This document shows positions 1 through 5,308 of a stretch of 7,297 bases of DNA, one piece after another (position 1 is the first letter of the stretch; each line of letters opens with the position of its first letter). This DNA comes from a bacterium (GTDB taxonomy: Bacteria > Pseudomonadota > Gammaproteobacteria > Burkholderiales > Burkholderiaceae_C): assembly GCA_030824095.1 (NCBI GenBank), contig JAVBYK010000424.1, forward strand, positions 1-7,297, in the 5' to 3' direction. Made by a program: the position numbers and the translations under genes. The notes below the pieces were generated by a model, which saw only the letters and a list, made by a program, of their open reading frames with translations, did not search any database and was not told where the DNA came from.

Positions 1-176
1 CGGATTTCGCCCTCGGCCGGCTGGGACAGCCCCGCCAGCAGGCGCAGAAGGCTGGTCTTGCCAGCCCCGTTTTCGCCACGCACGTGCAGCCACTCTCCCG
101 CGCCCACCGCAAGGTCCAGTTTGGCAAACAGGCGCCGATCACCGCGCACGCAGGTCAGACCATGTGCACTCAGCAT
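1..176 (-). CDS. ccmA: Heme exporter ATP-binding protein CcmA (N-terminal part, cut by window edge)
   Basis: This is the N-terminal 58 codons of an ABC-transporter ATPase reading leftwards off the window. The translation opens MLSAHGLTCVRGDRRLFAKL and carries a Walker A P-loop GENGAGKT at residues 34-41, followed by SLLRLLAGL. The phrase GEWLHVRGENGAGKTSLLRL closely resembles CcmA, the ATPase that with CcmB works in the cytochrome c maturation (system I) pathway at the inner membrane, where it drives release of heme-loaded CcmE. P-loop position 2 is Glu where CcmA usually has Pro, a tolerated variation. The start is the only ATG near the conserved N-terminus; no good Shine-Dalgarno precedes it. 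The divergent neighbour is a c-type cytochrome, which fits the role. The signature motif and Walker B lie outside the window, so another small ABC ATPase is not excluded. Confidence 0.75.
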   Translation of the reverse strand, partial: MLSAHGLTCVRGDRRLFAKLDLAVGAGEWLHVRGENGAGKTSLLRLLAGLSQPAEGEI

Positions 177-330
177 GAAACGAAATTGGAAGTCAAATTG
201 GAGAGAGCCACGCCAAGGTTGGTCGGCATGTGCTGCAGGAGTGGGGCAACGCGCCCGATTGTAATCTTGCGACCTTAAGGACGACGGTTCCCGGATGCAT
301 CGAAAGGTTTCCAATTGTGCGGCGCACCGA

Positions 331-366
331 GGTGGTGTAGGAAGCCCCTCAATTACCTCCTCCACC
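331..366. promoter_or_regulatory. Imperfect inverted repeat upstream of the cytochrome gene
   Basis: GGTGG (331-335) plus AGGA (339-342) are exactly complementary to TCCTCCACC (358-366), giving a 9-bp stem with a 3-nt bulge (336-338) and a 15-nt loop. It lies in the 261-bp spacer between ccmA and the cytochrome gene, about 20 bp upstream of a TATAAT box. It could be an operator-like or structural element, or chance in GC-rich DNA. The rest of 177-437 shows no ORF that looks real. Confidence 0.2.
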
Positions 367-387
367 CCGTGTCAGGTACCTCACCGC

Positions 388-393
388 TATAAT
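388..393 (+). promoter_or_regulatory. Candidate -10 box for the cytochrome c gene
   Basis: A perfect TATAAT hexamer lies 44 nt upstream of the cytochrome start codon. No -35 hexamer close to TTGACA stands at 16-18 nt. The best partial match, GTGTCA at 369-374, leaves a spacer of only 13 nt. The -10 is therefore plausible on its own, perhaps helped by an activator, but it is unproven. Confidence 0.45.
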
Positions 394-437
394 CGCGCCT
401 ACTTTCTGCGCCCCACCCCCGACTATTTGAGGATTCC

Positions 438-956
438 ATGACCGACATCAATACCTCCGGCCACGAAGAGGCCCATACAGGCCCCATCAAAAATCCAAAA
501 CAATTGCTGCTGGCGGTGTTTTTCTCGTTTGTGGTTCCGATCTTTGTGATCATCGGTCTGGTGTATTTCGTGACCTCCGCCAACAAGCCTCTGGCCGGTG
601 CCGTGAACCTGGAGCAGGCCGTTACCGCCCGCATCCAGAAAGTGGGCGCAGTCCAGATCCGCGATGCCAACCGCACCGCGAAGACCGGTGAGCAGGTGTT
701 TGCCGCCCAGTGCTCCGCGTGCCACACCGCTGGTGTTGCTGGCGCACCCAAGTTTGGCGATGCCGCCGCCTGGGCCCCCCGCATCAAGACCGGCTTTGAT
801 GCCTTGCTGAACTCCGCACTCAAGGGCAAGAATGCCATGGGCCCCCAGGGTGGCGGCGACTTCGACAACTTTGAAATCGCCCGCGCCGTGGTTCACATGG
901 CCAATGCCGGCGGTGCCAAGTTTGCCGAACCCGCCAAGCCGGCAGCAGCCAAGTAA
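438..956 (+). CDS. Membrane-anchored class I cytochrome c (cytochrome c5 family)
   Basis: This 172-aa protein is an electron carrier with one covalently bound heme. A polar N-terminus of about 20 residues is followed by one hydrophobic segment (about residues 22-46) with no evident cleavage site, so the protein is probably tethered to the inner membrane with its heme domain in the periplasm. The heme-binding motif CSACH is at residues 92-96, and Met134 in KNAMGPQGGG is the likely sixth heme ligand. The region from about residue 82 to 157 has the size and spacing of the c5 family (GEQVFAAQCSACH, GAPKFGD, MGPQGG). The C-terminus is rich in Ala, Pro and Lys. The start is supported by TGAGGA at 428-433, 4 nt before the ATG. 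It is transcribed alone and ends at its own terminator. The divergent ccmA-like gene supports a link with cytochrome c biogenesis. Its redox partner cannot be told from sequence. Confidence 0.92.
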   Translation: MTDINTSGHEEAHTGPIKNPKQLLLAVFFSFVVPIFVIIGLVYFVTSANKPLAGAVNLEQAVTARIQKVGAVQIRDANRTAKTGEQVFAAQCSACHTAGVAGAPKFGDAAAWAPRIKTGFDALLNSALKGKNAMGPQGGGDFDNFEIARAVVHMANAGGAKFAEPAKPAAAK

Positions 957-978
957 TCGGATCACCCCGCAGTCCCCG

Positions 979-1007
979 AAGAGCCGGCCAGTTAGGCCGG
1001 CTTTTTT
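979..1007 (+). terminator. Intrinsic terminator of the cytochrome c gene
   Basis: AGCCGGCC (982-989) pairs perfectly with GGCCGGCT (995-1002) around the loop AGTTA, and six T residues follow at 1002-1007. The upstream bases AAG (979-981) can extend the stem into the T tract. It begins 22 nt after the stop codon. The complementary strand lacks a U tract after the stem, so it should act mainly rightwards. Confidence 0.92.
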
Positions 1008-1023
1008 ACGCCCAATGATTTTT

Positions 1024-1081
1024 AGTCAAATACGCCTCTAGTCCTCGTGAATATTAGGTTATGAGCTACGCTTTTGATAGC
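1024..1081 (-). repeat. Short interspersed repeat, copy 1 (Comamonadaceae-type)
   Basis: Read on the minus strand, this 58-bp element starts with a small hairpin, GCTA (1081-1078) and TAGC (1068-1065), followed by an AT-rich stretch and the core CACGAGGACTAGAGGC. It aligns without gaps to 2604-2661 on the plus strand (37 of 58 identical by hand count). The core resembles a CTAGAGGC-containing intergenic repeat I recall from Comamonadaceae genomes; that recollection is unchecked. The hairpin overlaps the last codons and stop of the 183-aa hypothetical gene. Confidence 0.6.
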
Positions 1082-1617
1082 AACTTTGATTGTGCAGCCG
1101 GACTGGTGACGTAGCCATAGCGTTCGGCCAGGTCGGCTCGCAGCACCGGCTGCTGGGGCCAGACCCCTGCGTCCAGCGCACCGGCCGCCAGCCCCACGTC
1201 CTGCGTGTGCACCAGCCCCACGCCCAACGGCGTCTCCAGGAACAGCCAGCCATGTTCGTCCAGCAGGGCCATGGTGCAGGTTGTGGGCTCGCCGGTATGC
1301 GCCTGCACCGACCAGTCGGCCTGCACCCGCCAGACCCAGGGTGCCACTTCCAGCTCCACATAGACCCGCTGGGGCCCGTTCTGGAAGAACCAGCGACCTT
1401 GTTCGTCGGCCTGGTAGTTACGCTGGATGAAGGCAATCAACTTGTCGTGCAGCAGGCGCGAGCCTTTGGCACCCGCAACCCCGCTGGAGAAGCCGCCCAG
1501 CACCTGCACCCGGTCGTCGCGCATGTACCAGTCGCCGCGCGCATCCAGACCCAGCCAGCCATAGCAGTCGGGCACATGGGGCCACTTGGCCATGGCCTGT
1601 TTAACGATGTCATCCAT
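1066..1617 (-). CDS. Conserved hypothetical protein of Burkholderiales (DUF294x-like)
   Basis: This 183-aa protein resembles a conserved family of unknown function found in Burkholderiales (I recall a DUF2944/DUF2946-type label but cannot verify the number). It opens MDDIVKQAMAKWPHVPDCYG and includes WLGLDARGDWYMRDD (21-35), FIQRNY (63-68) and the tryptophan-rich VAPWVWRVQADW (91-102). No signal peptide or membrane segment is visible, so it is probably cytoplasmic. The start chosen is the ATG at 1617 rather than the longer open frame upstream, because that extension lies inside the hydrolase gene and GGAG (1628-1625) sits 7 nt before this ATG. It overlaps the hydrolase stop by 8 nt (ATGGATGA), implying translational coupling. 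The last residues and the TAG stop fall in the hairpin of a short repeat, so the natural C-terminus may have been altered by repeat insertion. Confidence 0.85.
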   Translation of the reverse strand: MDDIVKQAMAKWPHVPDCYGWLGLDARGDWYMRDDRVQVLGGFSSGVAGAKGSRLLHDKLIAFIQRNYQADEQGRWFFQNGPQRVYVELEVAPWVWRVQADWSVQAHTGEPTTCTMALLDEHGWLFLETPLGVGLVHTQDVGLAAGALDAGVWPQQPVLRADLAERYGYVTSPAAQSKLLSKA

Positions 1618-2617
1618 GGCGGGTCTCCGGTGATGTGGGGGAGTGTTGCAGCAGCCAGGCGCCGACCGCATCCGGCATGGAGCGCACATGGCCCGGCAGG
1701 CGGCCCTGTGCGAAACCCACGTGGCCACCGTGCCGGGGCTGCCACAGAGTGACGTGGCGGCCAACTTCAGTCTGCGACGGCAGGCACCAGGCCGGTACGA
1801 AGGGGTCGTTGCGGGCGTTGACCACCAGGGCCGGAATGCGGATCTGGCGCAGGTGCGGTTTGGCCGATGCGCGCTGCCAATAGTCATCGGTGTTGCGAAA
1901 GCCATGCAGCGGCGCGGTGAAGATGTTGTCAAACGCGTACAGATCCCGCGCCTGCAGCAACGCATCCCGGTCAAACAGGCCGGGATGCTGGGCCAGCTTG
2001 CGCAGAGCCTTGGGCTTCATGGTGTTCAGGAACATGCGGGTGTAGACCAGCCGGTTGAAACCCCGGCCAATGGCGTGCCCGCCCGCGGCCAGGTCAATCG
2101 GCGAACTCACCGCCGCGACGGCCGACACCACCTGTGCGGCCGATGCACCCATTTCCTGCGCCCAGCGCAACAGGGCATTGCCCCCCAACGACACCCCCAC
2201 GGCGACGATCGGGCCCCGGTGGTGCTGCCGAAAGCGCTGCAGCACCCAGCCGATTTCCTCAAAGTCGCCCGAGTGGTAGGCGCGGGGAGCCCGGTTAAGT
2301 TCACCGCTGCAACCACGGAAGTGCGGCACGGCGTAGGCCATGCCATGCTCGCGGGCAAAGTCGGCAAAGGCCAGCGCGTAGTGGCTGGTCGATGAGCCTT
2401 CCAGCCCGTGGAACAGGACCAGCAGCACACCGTCGTCGCCGGACTGGCCGGAGCAGCTATCCACCAGCCAATCCACGTCAATGAAGTCGGCGTCCGGTGT
2501 ATTCCAGCGTTCCCGGCGGTACTGCGGCGGCGCACCCAGCACCTTGCGCGCATACAGCGCGGGCCAAATGGTCTGCAGGTTGCCACCGGGCAACCAACGG
2601 GGCGCTACGTAATTCAT
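1610..2617 (-). CDS. YheT-family alpha/beta hydrolase
   Basis: This 335-aa protein matches the YheT/COG0429 group of alpha/beta-fold hydrolases and has a typical length for it. The N-terminal signature RWLPGGNLQTIWPAL (7-21) is characteristic. HGLEGSS (70-76) is the oxyanion-hole loop, GVSLGGN (141-147) holds the nucleophile Ser143, NDPF (270-273) holds the likely acid Asp271, and GGHVGF (297-302) holds the likely catalytic His299. The triad therefore looks intact. No signal peptide is seen. Carboxylesterase activity is likely, but the natural substrate is unknown. It is the middle gene of a minus-strand unit, 43 nt after the SnoaL-like gene and overlapping the next gene by 8 nt. Its ATG lies within the hairpin of a degenerate repeat and has no clear Shine-Dalgarno, so initiation may be weak or depend on structure. 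Confidence 0.92.
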   Translation of the reverse strand: MNYVAPRWLPGGNLQTIWPALYARKVLGAPPQYRRERWNTPDADFIDVDWLVDSCSGQSGDDGVLLVLFHGLEGSSTSHYALAFADFAREHGMAYAVPHFRGCSGELNRAPRAYHSGDFEEIGWVLQRFRQHHRGPIVAVGVSLGGNALLRWAQEMGASAAQVVSAVAAVSSPIDLAAGGHAIGRGFNRLVYTRMFLNTMKPKALRKLAQHPGLFDRDALLQARDLYAFDNIFTAPLHGFRNTDDYWQRASAKPHLRQIRIPALVVNARNDPFVPAWCLPSQTEVGRHVTLWQPRHGGHVGFAQGRLPGHVRSMPDAVGAWLLQHSPTSPETRHG

Positions 2618-2661
2618 AGCAAATTAATGAATATCCACGAGGGCTGGAGTGCAATTTCGCT
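2604..2661 (+). repeat. Short interspersed repeat, copy 2 (Comamonadaceae-type)
   Basis: On the plus strand, GCTA (2604-2607) and TAGC (2617-2620) form the hairpin arms, followed by an AT-rich stretch and the core CACGAGGGCTGGAG. It aligns without gaps to copy 1 read on the minus strand. An alternative hairpin, ATTCAT (2612-2617) with ATGAAT (2627-2632), is also possible. The element fills the 43-bp gap between the SnoaL-like and hydrolase genes and runs into both: it contains the hydrolase start codon and touches the stop codon of the SnoaL-like gene. It is more degenerate than copy 1. Confidence 0.5.
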
Positions 2662-3143
2662 CAATGCAGCACCTGGGGAGCCTGGTTGATTTCCTGCACC
2701 TCATCCTGCGTTCCGGGGCTGGCGTGGTGCGCCACCAGGCGCCACCCGTGCGGCGTATGGTGGTAGACGTTGGTCGCCAGCACATAGGCCTGGACGGGGC
2801 CCTCGCTGGTCATGACCTCAATGCGTTCCAGCACGTGGTGCACCGCACTGGCCAGCGCATCAATGCGGCGTATCGACTCCGGGTGGACATGGATGGAGCC
2901 TTCATGGGCAAAAATGGCATCGAACGCGGCGCGTATCGCGCCGGAGCCCACCACGCGCGGCCCGCCGGGGTGGATGCAGACGATGTCATCGTCCTCGGCC
3001 CAACAGGCCATCAGCTTCTCAATGTCCGCAACCTGCAGCGCCTCGTAGAACGAGGCTTCCACCTCATCGGGTGTGCCGCCAAGGGCGGCCGCGTGCTGGC
3101 GGGCTTTGGGCATGGAGTGGTCGGTAGGGCCTAGGTGCCCCAT
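2661..3143 (-). CDS. SnoaL/NTF2-fold (ketosteroid isomerase-like) protein
   Basis: This small cytoplasmic protein of up to 160 aa has the cone-shaped NTF2-like fold of the SnoaL_3/DUF4440 type. The domain spans about residues 26-143: PDEVEASFYEALQVADIEKL forms the first helices, WAEDDDIVCIHPGGPRVVG (48-66) is the characteristic first strand and pocket segment, and WRLVAHHASP (134-143) is the typical last strand. Members act as small-molecule-binding proteins or isomerase-like enzymes, and nothing here fixes a substrate. Two starts are possible, Met1 at 3143 and Met11 at 3113; neither has a good Shine-Dalgarno, and both lie ahead of the domain. It is probably the first gene of the leftward unit with the hydrolase 43 nt downstream, and it diverges from lemA across 93 bp. 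Confidence 0.85.
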   Translation of the reverse strand: MGHLGPTDHSMPKARQHAAALGGTPDEVEASFYEALQVADIEKLMACWAEDDDIVCIHPGGPRVVGSGAIRAAFDAIFAHEGSIHVHPESIRRIDALASAVHHVLERIEVMTSEGPVQAYVLATNVYHHTPHGWRLVAHHASPGTQDEVQEINQAPQVLH

Positions 3144-3226
3144 TTTGCCGCGTTTATGTGTGGGGTGCCGCCGGCTTGATTCCGAGTGACCACGTCCCCA
3201 TGTATGCTGTACCCCTGCAACTTGAT

Positions 3227-3230
3227 GGAG
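3227..3230 (+). promoter_or_regulatory. Ribosome binding site fixing the lemA start
   Basis: GGAG stands 6 nt before the ATG at 3237. This selects that codon over the GTG at 3186 and the ATGs at 3204 and 3225 in the same frame. Starting here also puts the lipoprotein signal peptide at the true N-terminus. Confidence 0.8.
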
Positions 3231-3236
3231 ATCGCA

Positions 3237-3824
3237 ATGAAAATCTGGATTCTGGCTGTACTGTCGGCGCTCACCCTGTCGGGCTGCGGTTACAACGATT
3301 TCCAGCGCTTGGATGAGCAGACCAAGTCGGCCTGGAGCGAGGTGCTCAACCAGTACCAGCGGCGCGCCGACCTGGTGCCCAATATCGTTGCCACCGTCAA
3401 GGGCGAGGCCAATTTCGAGCAGGAGACGCTGACCAAGGTGGTGGAGGCCCGCGCCAAGGCGACCTCCATCCAGGTGACCCCGGAGACCCTGGCCAACCCC
3501 GAAGCCTTCCAGAAGTTCCAGGCAGCCCAGGGTGAACTCAGCAGTGCATTGAGCCGCCTGATGGTGGTCAGCGAACGCTACCCCGACCTCAAGGCCAACA
3601 AGGGTTTCAGCGACCTGCGGGTCCAGCTCGAAGGCACCGAGAACCGCATCACCGTGGCGCGCAACCGCTATATCCAGTCGGTTCAGGAATACAACGTGCT
3701 GGCCCGCAGCTTCCCCAGCAACCTGACGGCCTTGGTGTTCAGCTACCAGCCCAAGCCGGCCTTTGCGGTGCAGAACGAGGCCGCCATTTCCGCGCCGCCC
3801 GTGGTGGATTTCAACAAGAAGTAG
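3237..3824 (+). CDS. lemA: LemA family lipoprotein
   Basis: This 195-aa LemA-fold protein starts with MKIWILAVLSALTLSGC, a lipoprotein signal peptide with lipobox LSGC and lipidated Cys17. The residue after Cys is Gly, not Asp, so outer-membrane sorting is possible under the +2 rule. The mature part is mainly helical: NDFQRLDEQTKSAWSEVLNQ, then YQRRADLVPNIVATVKG (family signature), a middle stretch with LSRLMVVSERYPDLKANKGF, and ENRITVARNRYIQSVQEYN, all typical of LemA. The biochemical role of the family is unsettled. It is the first gene of a plus-strand operon with two TPM-domain genes (12 nt to the next start), an arrangement widely seen for LemA and suggesting joint function at the envelope. 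The start is set by GGAG at 3227-3230. Shadow frames upstream of the signal peptide are not part of the protein. Confidence 0.93.
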   Translation: MKIWILAVLSALTLSGCGYNDFQRLDEQTKSAWSEVLNQYQRRADLVPNIVATVKGEANFEQETLTKVVEARAKATSIQVTPETLANPEAFQKFQAAQGELSSALSRLMVVSERYPDLKANKGFSDLRVQLEGTENRITVARNRYIQSVQEYNVLARSFPSNLTALVFSYQPKPAFAVQNEAAISAPPVVDFNKK

Positions 3825-3836
3825 CGGGAAGCCCCC

Positions 3837-4718
3837 GTGCTGAAGCGCTGGCTGACTGCCCTGTCACTGTGCCTGGTGGCTTGGGTTGCCAGTGCGCAGG
3901 GCTTGCTGCCGGTCCCAGCGCTCAGCGGCCATGTCATCGACCAGACTGCGACCCTCAGCAGCGCACAGCAGCAGGCGCTTGAAAGCAAGCTGGCCGCCCT
4001 GGAGGCCGCCCAGGGCTCCCAGGTTGTGGTGCTGCTCGTGGCTACCACACAACCCGAAGACATCGCCAGCTACGCCAACCGGGTGGCGAACACCTGGAAG
4101 ATTGGCCGCAAGGGAATTGGTGATGGACTGCTGCTGATCGTCGCCAAGAGTGACCGCAAGCTGCGCATCGAAGTGGCCAAGTCACTGGAAGGCGCGATTC
4201 CCGACCTGGCCGCCATGCAGATCATCGACACCGCACTCACCCCCGCATTCAAACGAGGGGACTATGCCGGCGGCATGGACGCGGCGGTCGACCAACTGGC
4301 GGCCCGGATCAAGGGAGAGGCACTTCCCACGCCAGTGCAAAGTGGGGATGCGGAGTACGACAGCGGTATTTTCGAATGGCAGAACCTGGCGGTTTTTGTG
4401 TTCTTCGGTGTGCTGTTGGGCGGTCGTATTGCCCGCGGCTTGTTTGGCAACAAGCTGGGCGCCGTGCTGACCGGCGTCGCGGTGGGCGTGCTGGTGAAGG
4501 TGTTGACTGCCAGTGTGCTCATTGGCATCCTCGCGGCCTTTGCGGCCATGATCTTTACGCTGATTTCCAGCGCCGCGCGGGGCGGCCTGGGCGCCGGAGG
4601 TTTTGGCGGTGGGAGTTCGGGTGGCGGCTGGAGTTCGGGCTCCAGCTCCGATGGGGGCGGATTCAGCTCCGGCGGCGGTGGTGACTTTGGAGGCGGTGGC
4701 GCCTCGGGAGACTGGTGA
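3837..4718 (+). CDS. Exported TPM-domain protein (YgcG-like) with Gly/Ser-rich tail
   Basis: This 293-aa protein starts with GTG at 3837, preceded by GGGA (3826-3829). A Sec signal peptide (MLKRWLTALSLCLVAWVASA) predicts cleavage after Ala20. The TPM domain spans about residues 30-160, with HVIDQTATLS (32-41), GIGDGLLLIVAKSDRKLRIEV (93-113) and LEGAIPDLAAMQIID (117-131). Hydrophobic segments at about 184-198, 207-222 and 224-245 anchor it in the membrane. The tail from residue 249 is almost entirely Gly, Ser, Phe and Trp and ends GASGDW, as is usual in this family. TPM domains have been linked to phosphatase activity and to photosystem II repair (TLP18.3/Psb32), but the role of the bacterial proteins is not established. 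Gene order (LemA, this protein, second TPM protein) and tight spacing indicate one operon. Whether the tail faces the cytoplasm or the periplasm depends on how many hydrophobic segments span the membrane. Confidence 0.9.
   Translation: MLKRWLTALSLCLVAWVASAQGLLPVPALSGHVIDQTATLSSAQQQALESKLAALEAAQGSQVVVLLVATTQPEDIASYANRVANTWKIGRKGIGDGLLLIVAKSDRKLRIEVAKSLEGAIPDLAAMQIIDTALTPAFKRGDYAGGMDAAVDQLAARIKGEALPTPVQSGDAEYDSGIFEWQNLAVFVFFGVLLGGRIARGLFGNKLGAVLTGVAVGVLVKVLTASVLIGILAAFAAMIFTLISSAARGGLGAGGFGGGSSGGGWSSGSSSDGGGFSSGGGGDFGGGGASGDW
4706..4710 (+). promoter_or_regulatory. Ribosome binding site for the second TPM gene
   Basis: GGGAG lies 7 nt before the ATG at 4718 and only 4 nt before the in-frame GTG at 4715, so it favours the ATG. 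It is embedded in the last codons of the preceding gene, consistent with translational coupling. Confidence 0.6.
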
Positions 4719-5233
4719 TGTGGGAACGGATCAAACGCGTATTGCGTCACCGCTGGGCGGAAGAGTCCCATCGGCTGATACCACCCGACACTGTGGAACG
4801 CCTGAAGCAAAAAGTAGCTGCCAGCGAAGCGCTGCACAGCGGCGAAATCCGCATCTGCATAGAGGCCGGGCTGCCCAACAGCTACCTCATGCGCCCGGGC
4901 AACCTGCGCACCATCACCCGCCAGCGCGCGCTGTCCCAATTCGGCAAGCTTCGTGTCTGGGACACCGAACACAACAACGGCGTACTGATCTATTTGCTGC
5001 TGGCCGAGCGCACCATTGAACTGGTGGCAGACCGCGGCCTCAATCACTTCGTTTCGGCACAGGACTGGAACGACATGGTCCAACGGCTGGGATTGGCCCT
5101 GCGCCAGGGGCAATTCGAAGACGGTCTGGCGACGGCAATCGATGAGGTGTCCGCCGTGCTGGTGGCACGCTTCCCCCGCCAGGCGGGCTCGGTGCGCCCC
5201 AATGAACTGCCCGACCAGCCCACACTGACCTGA
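4718..5233 (+). CDS. Second TPM-domain protein, without signal peptide
   Basis: This 171-aa protein belongs to a shorter TPM-domain group that often follows the YgcG-like gene. The basic start MWERIKRVLRHRWAEESHRL has no hydrophobic core, so it has neither a signal peptide nor a membrane anchor and is probably cytoplasmic. The TPM domain covers about residues 24-147: a first helix with SGEIRICIEAG, then HNNGVLIYLLLAERTIELVA (84-103), corresponding to the DGLLLIVAKSDRKLRIEV segment of its neighbour, then DRGLN and GQFEDGLATAIDEVSAVL at the end. The ATG overlaps the upstream TGA by 1 nt (TGATG); a GTG one codon earlier is the alternative start. It ends just upstream of the converging atp terminator. 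Function is unknown. A partnership with the exported TPM protein and LemA is inferred from gene order only. Confidence 0.88.
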   Translation: MWERIKRVLRHRWAEESHRLIPPDTVERLKQKVAASEALHSGEIRICIEAGLPNSYLMRPGNLRTITRQRALSQFGKLRVWDTEHNNGVLIYLLLAERTIELVADRGLNHFVSAQDWNDMVQRLGLALRQGQFEDGLATAIDEVSAVLVARFPRQAGSVRPNELPDQPTLT

Positions 5234-5259
5234 CTCCCGGTCTCGCCATCTGATCGCAC

Positions 5260-5289
5260 AAAAAACAAAACCACCCGAAGGTGGTTTTG
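5260..5289 (-). terminator. Intrinsic terminator of the ATP synthase operon
   Basis: CAAAACCACC (5266-5275) pairs perfectly with GGTGGTTTTG (5280-5289) around the tetraloop CGAA. On the minus strand the stem is followed by a run of six T (5265-5260), beginning 19 nt after the atpC stop. On the plus strand only the stem's own TTTT follows before GC-rich sequence, so termination of the LemA/TPM operon here would be weaker but possible. Confidence 0.9.
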
Positions 5290-5308
5290 CGCGCAGTGCA
5301 AAGGCGAC

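Noticed and set aside
258..286. Possible leftward promoter for ccmA with TACAAT (263-258)
   Set aside because: No -35-like hexamer is found at the correct distance, so it is only a single-hexamer match.
423..965. Minus-strand open frames opposite the cytochrome gene
   Set aside because: The plus strand encodes a clear heme-binding protein with ribosome binding site and terminator; the minus frames show no recognisable domain.
1618..1974. Upstream extension of the 183-aa hypothetical to 302 codons
   Set aside because: The extension lies in another frame of the hydrolase gene, shows no sensible protein character, and a good GGAG sits before the internal ATG at 1617.
1090..2395. Plus-strand open frames of 220 and 250 codons opposite the hydrolase and hypothetical genes
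   Set aside because: No domain or ribosome binding site is visible, and the minus-strand genes here have intact family motifs and an operon-like overlap.
3176..3208. Possible lemA promoter, TTGATT at 3176 and TATGCT at 3203
   Set aside because: The spacer is 21 nt and the -10 matches only 4 of 6 positions, too poor to annotate.
3186..3236. Longer LemA start at GTG 3186
   Set aside because: It would bury the lipoprotein signal peptide behind 17 residues, and it lacks the ribosome binding site seen before the ATG at 3237.
4262..5113. Minus-strand open frame of 283 codons with a proline-rich stretch
   Set aside because: The Pro-rich part is simply the complement of the Gly-rich tail of the TPM protein, and it spans two well-supported plus-strand genes.
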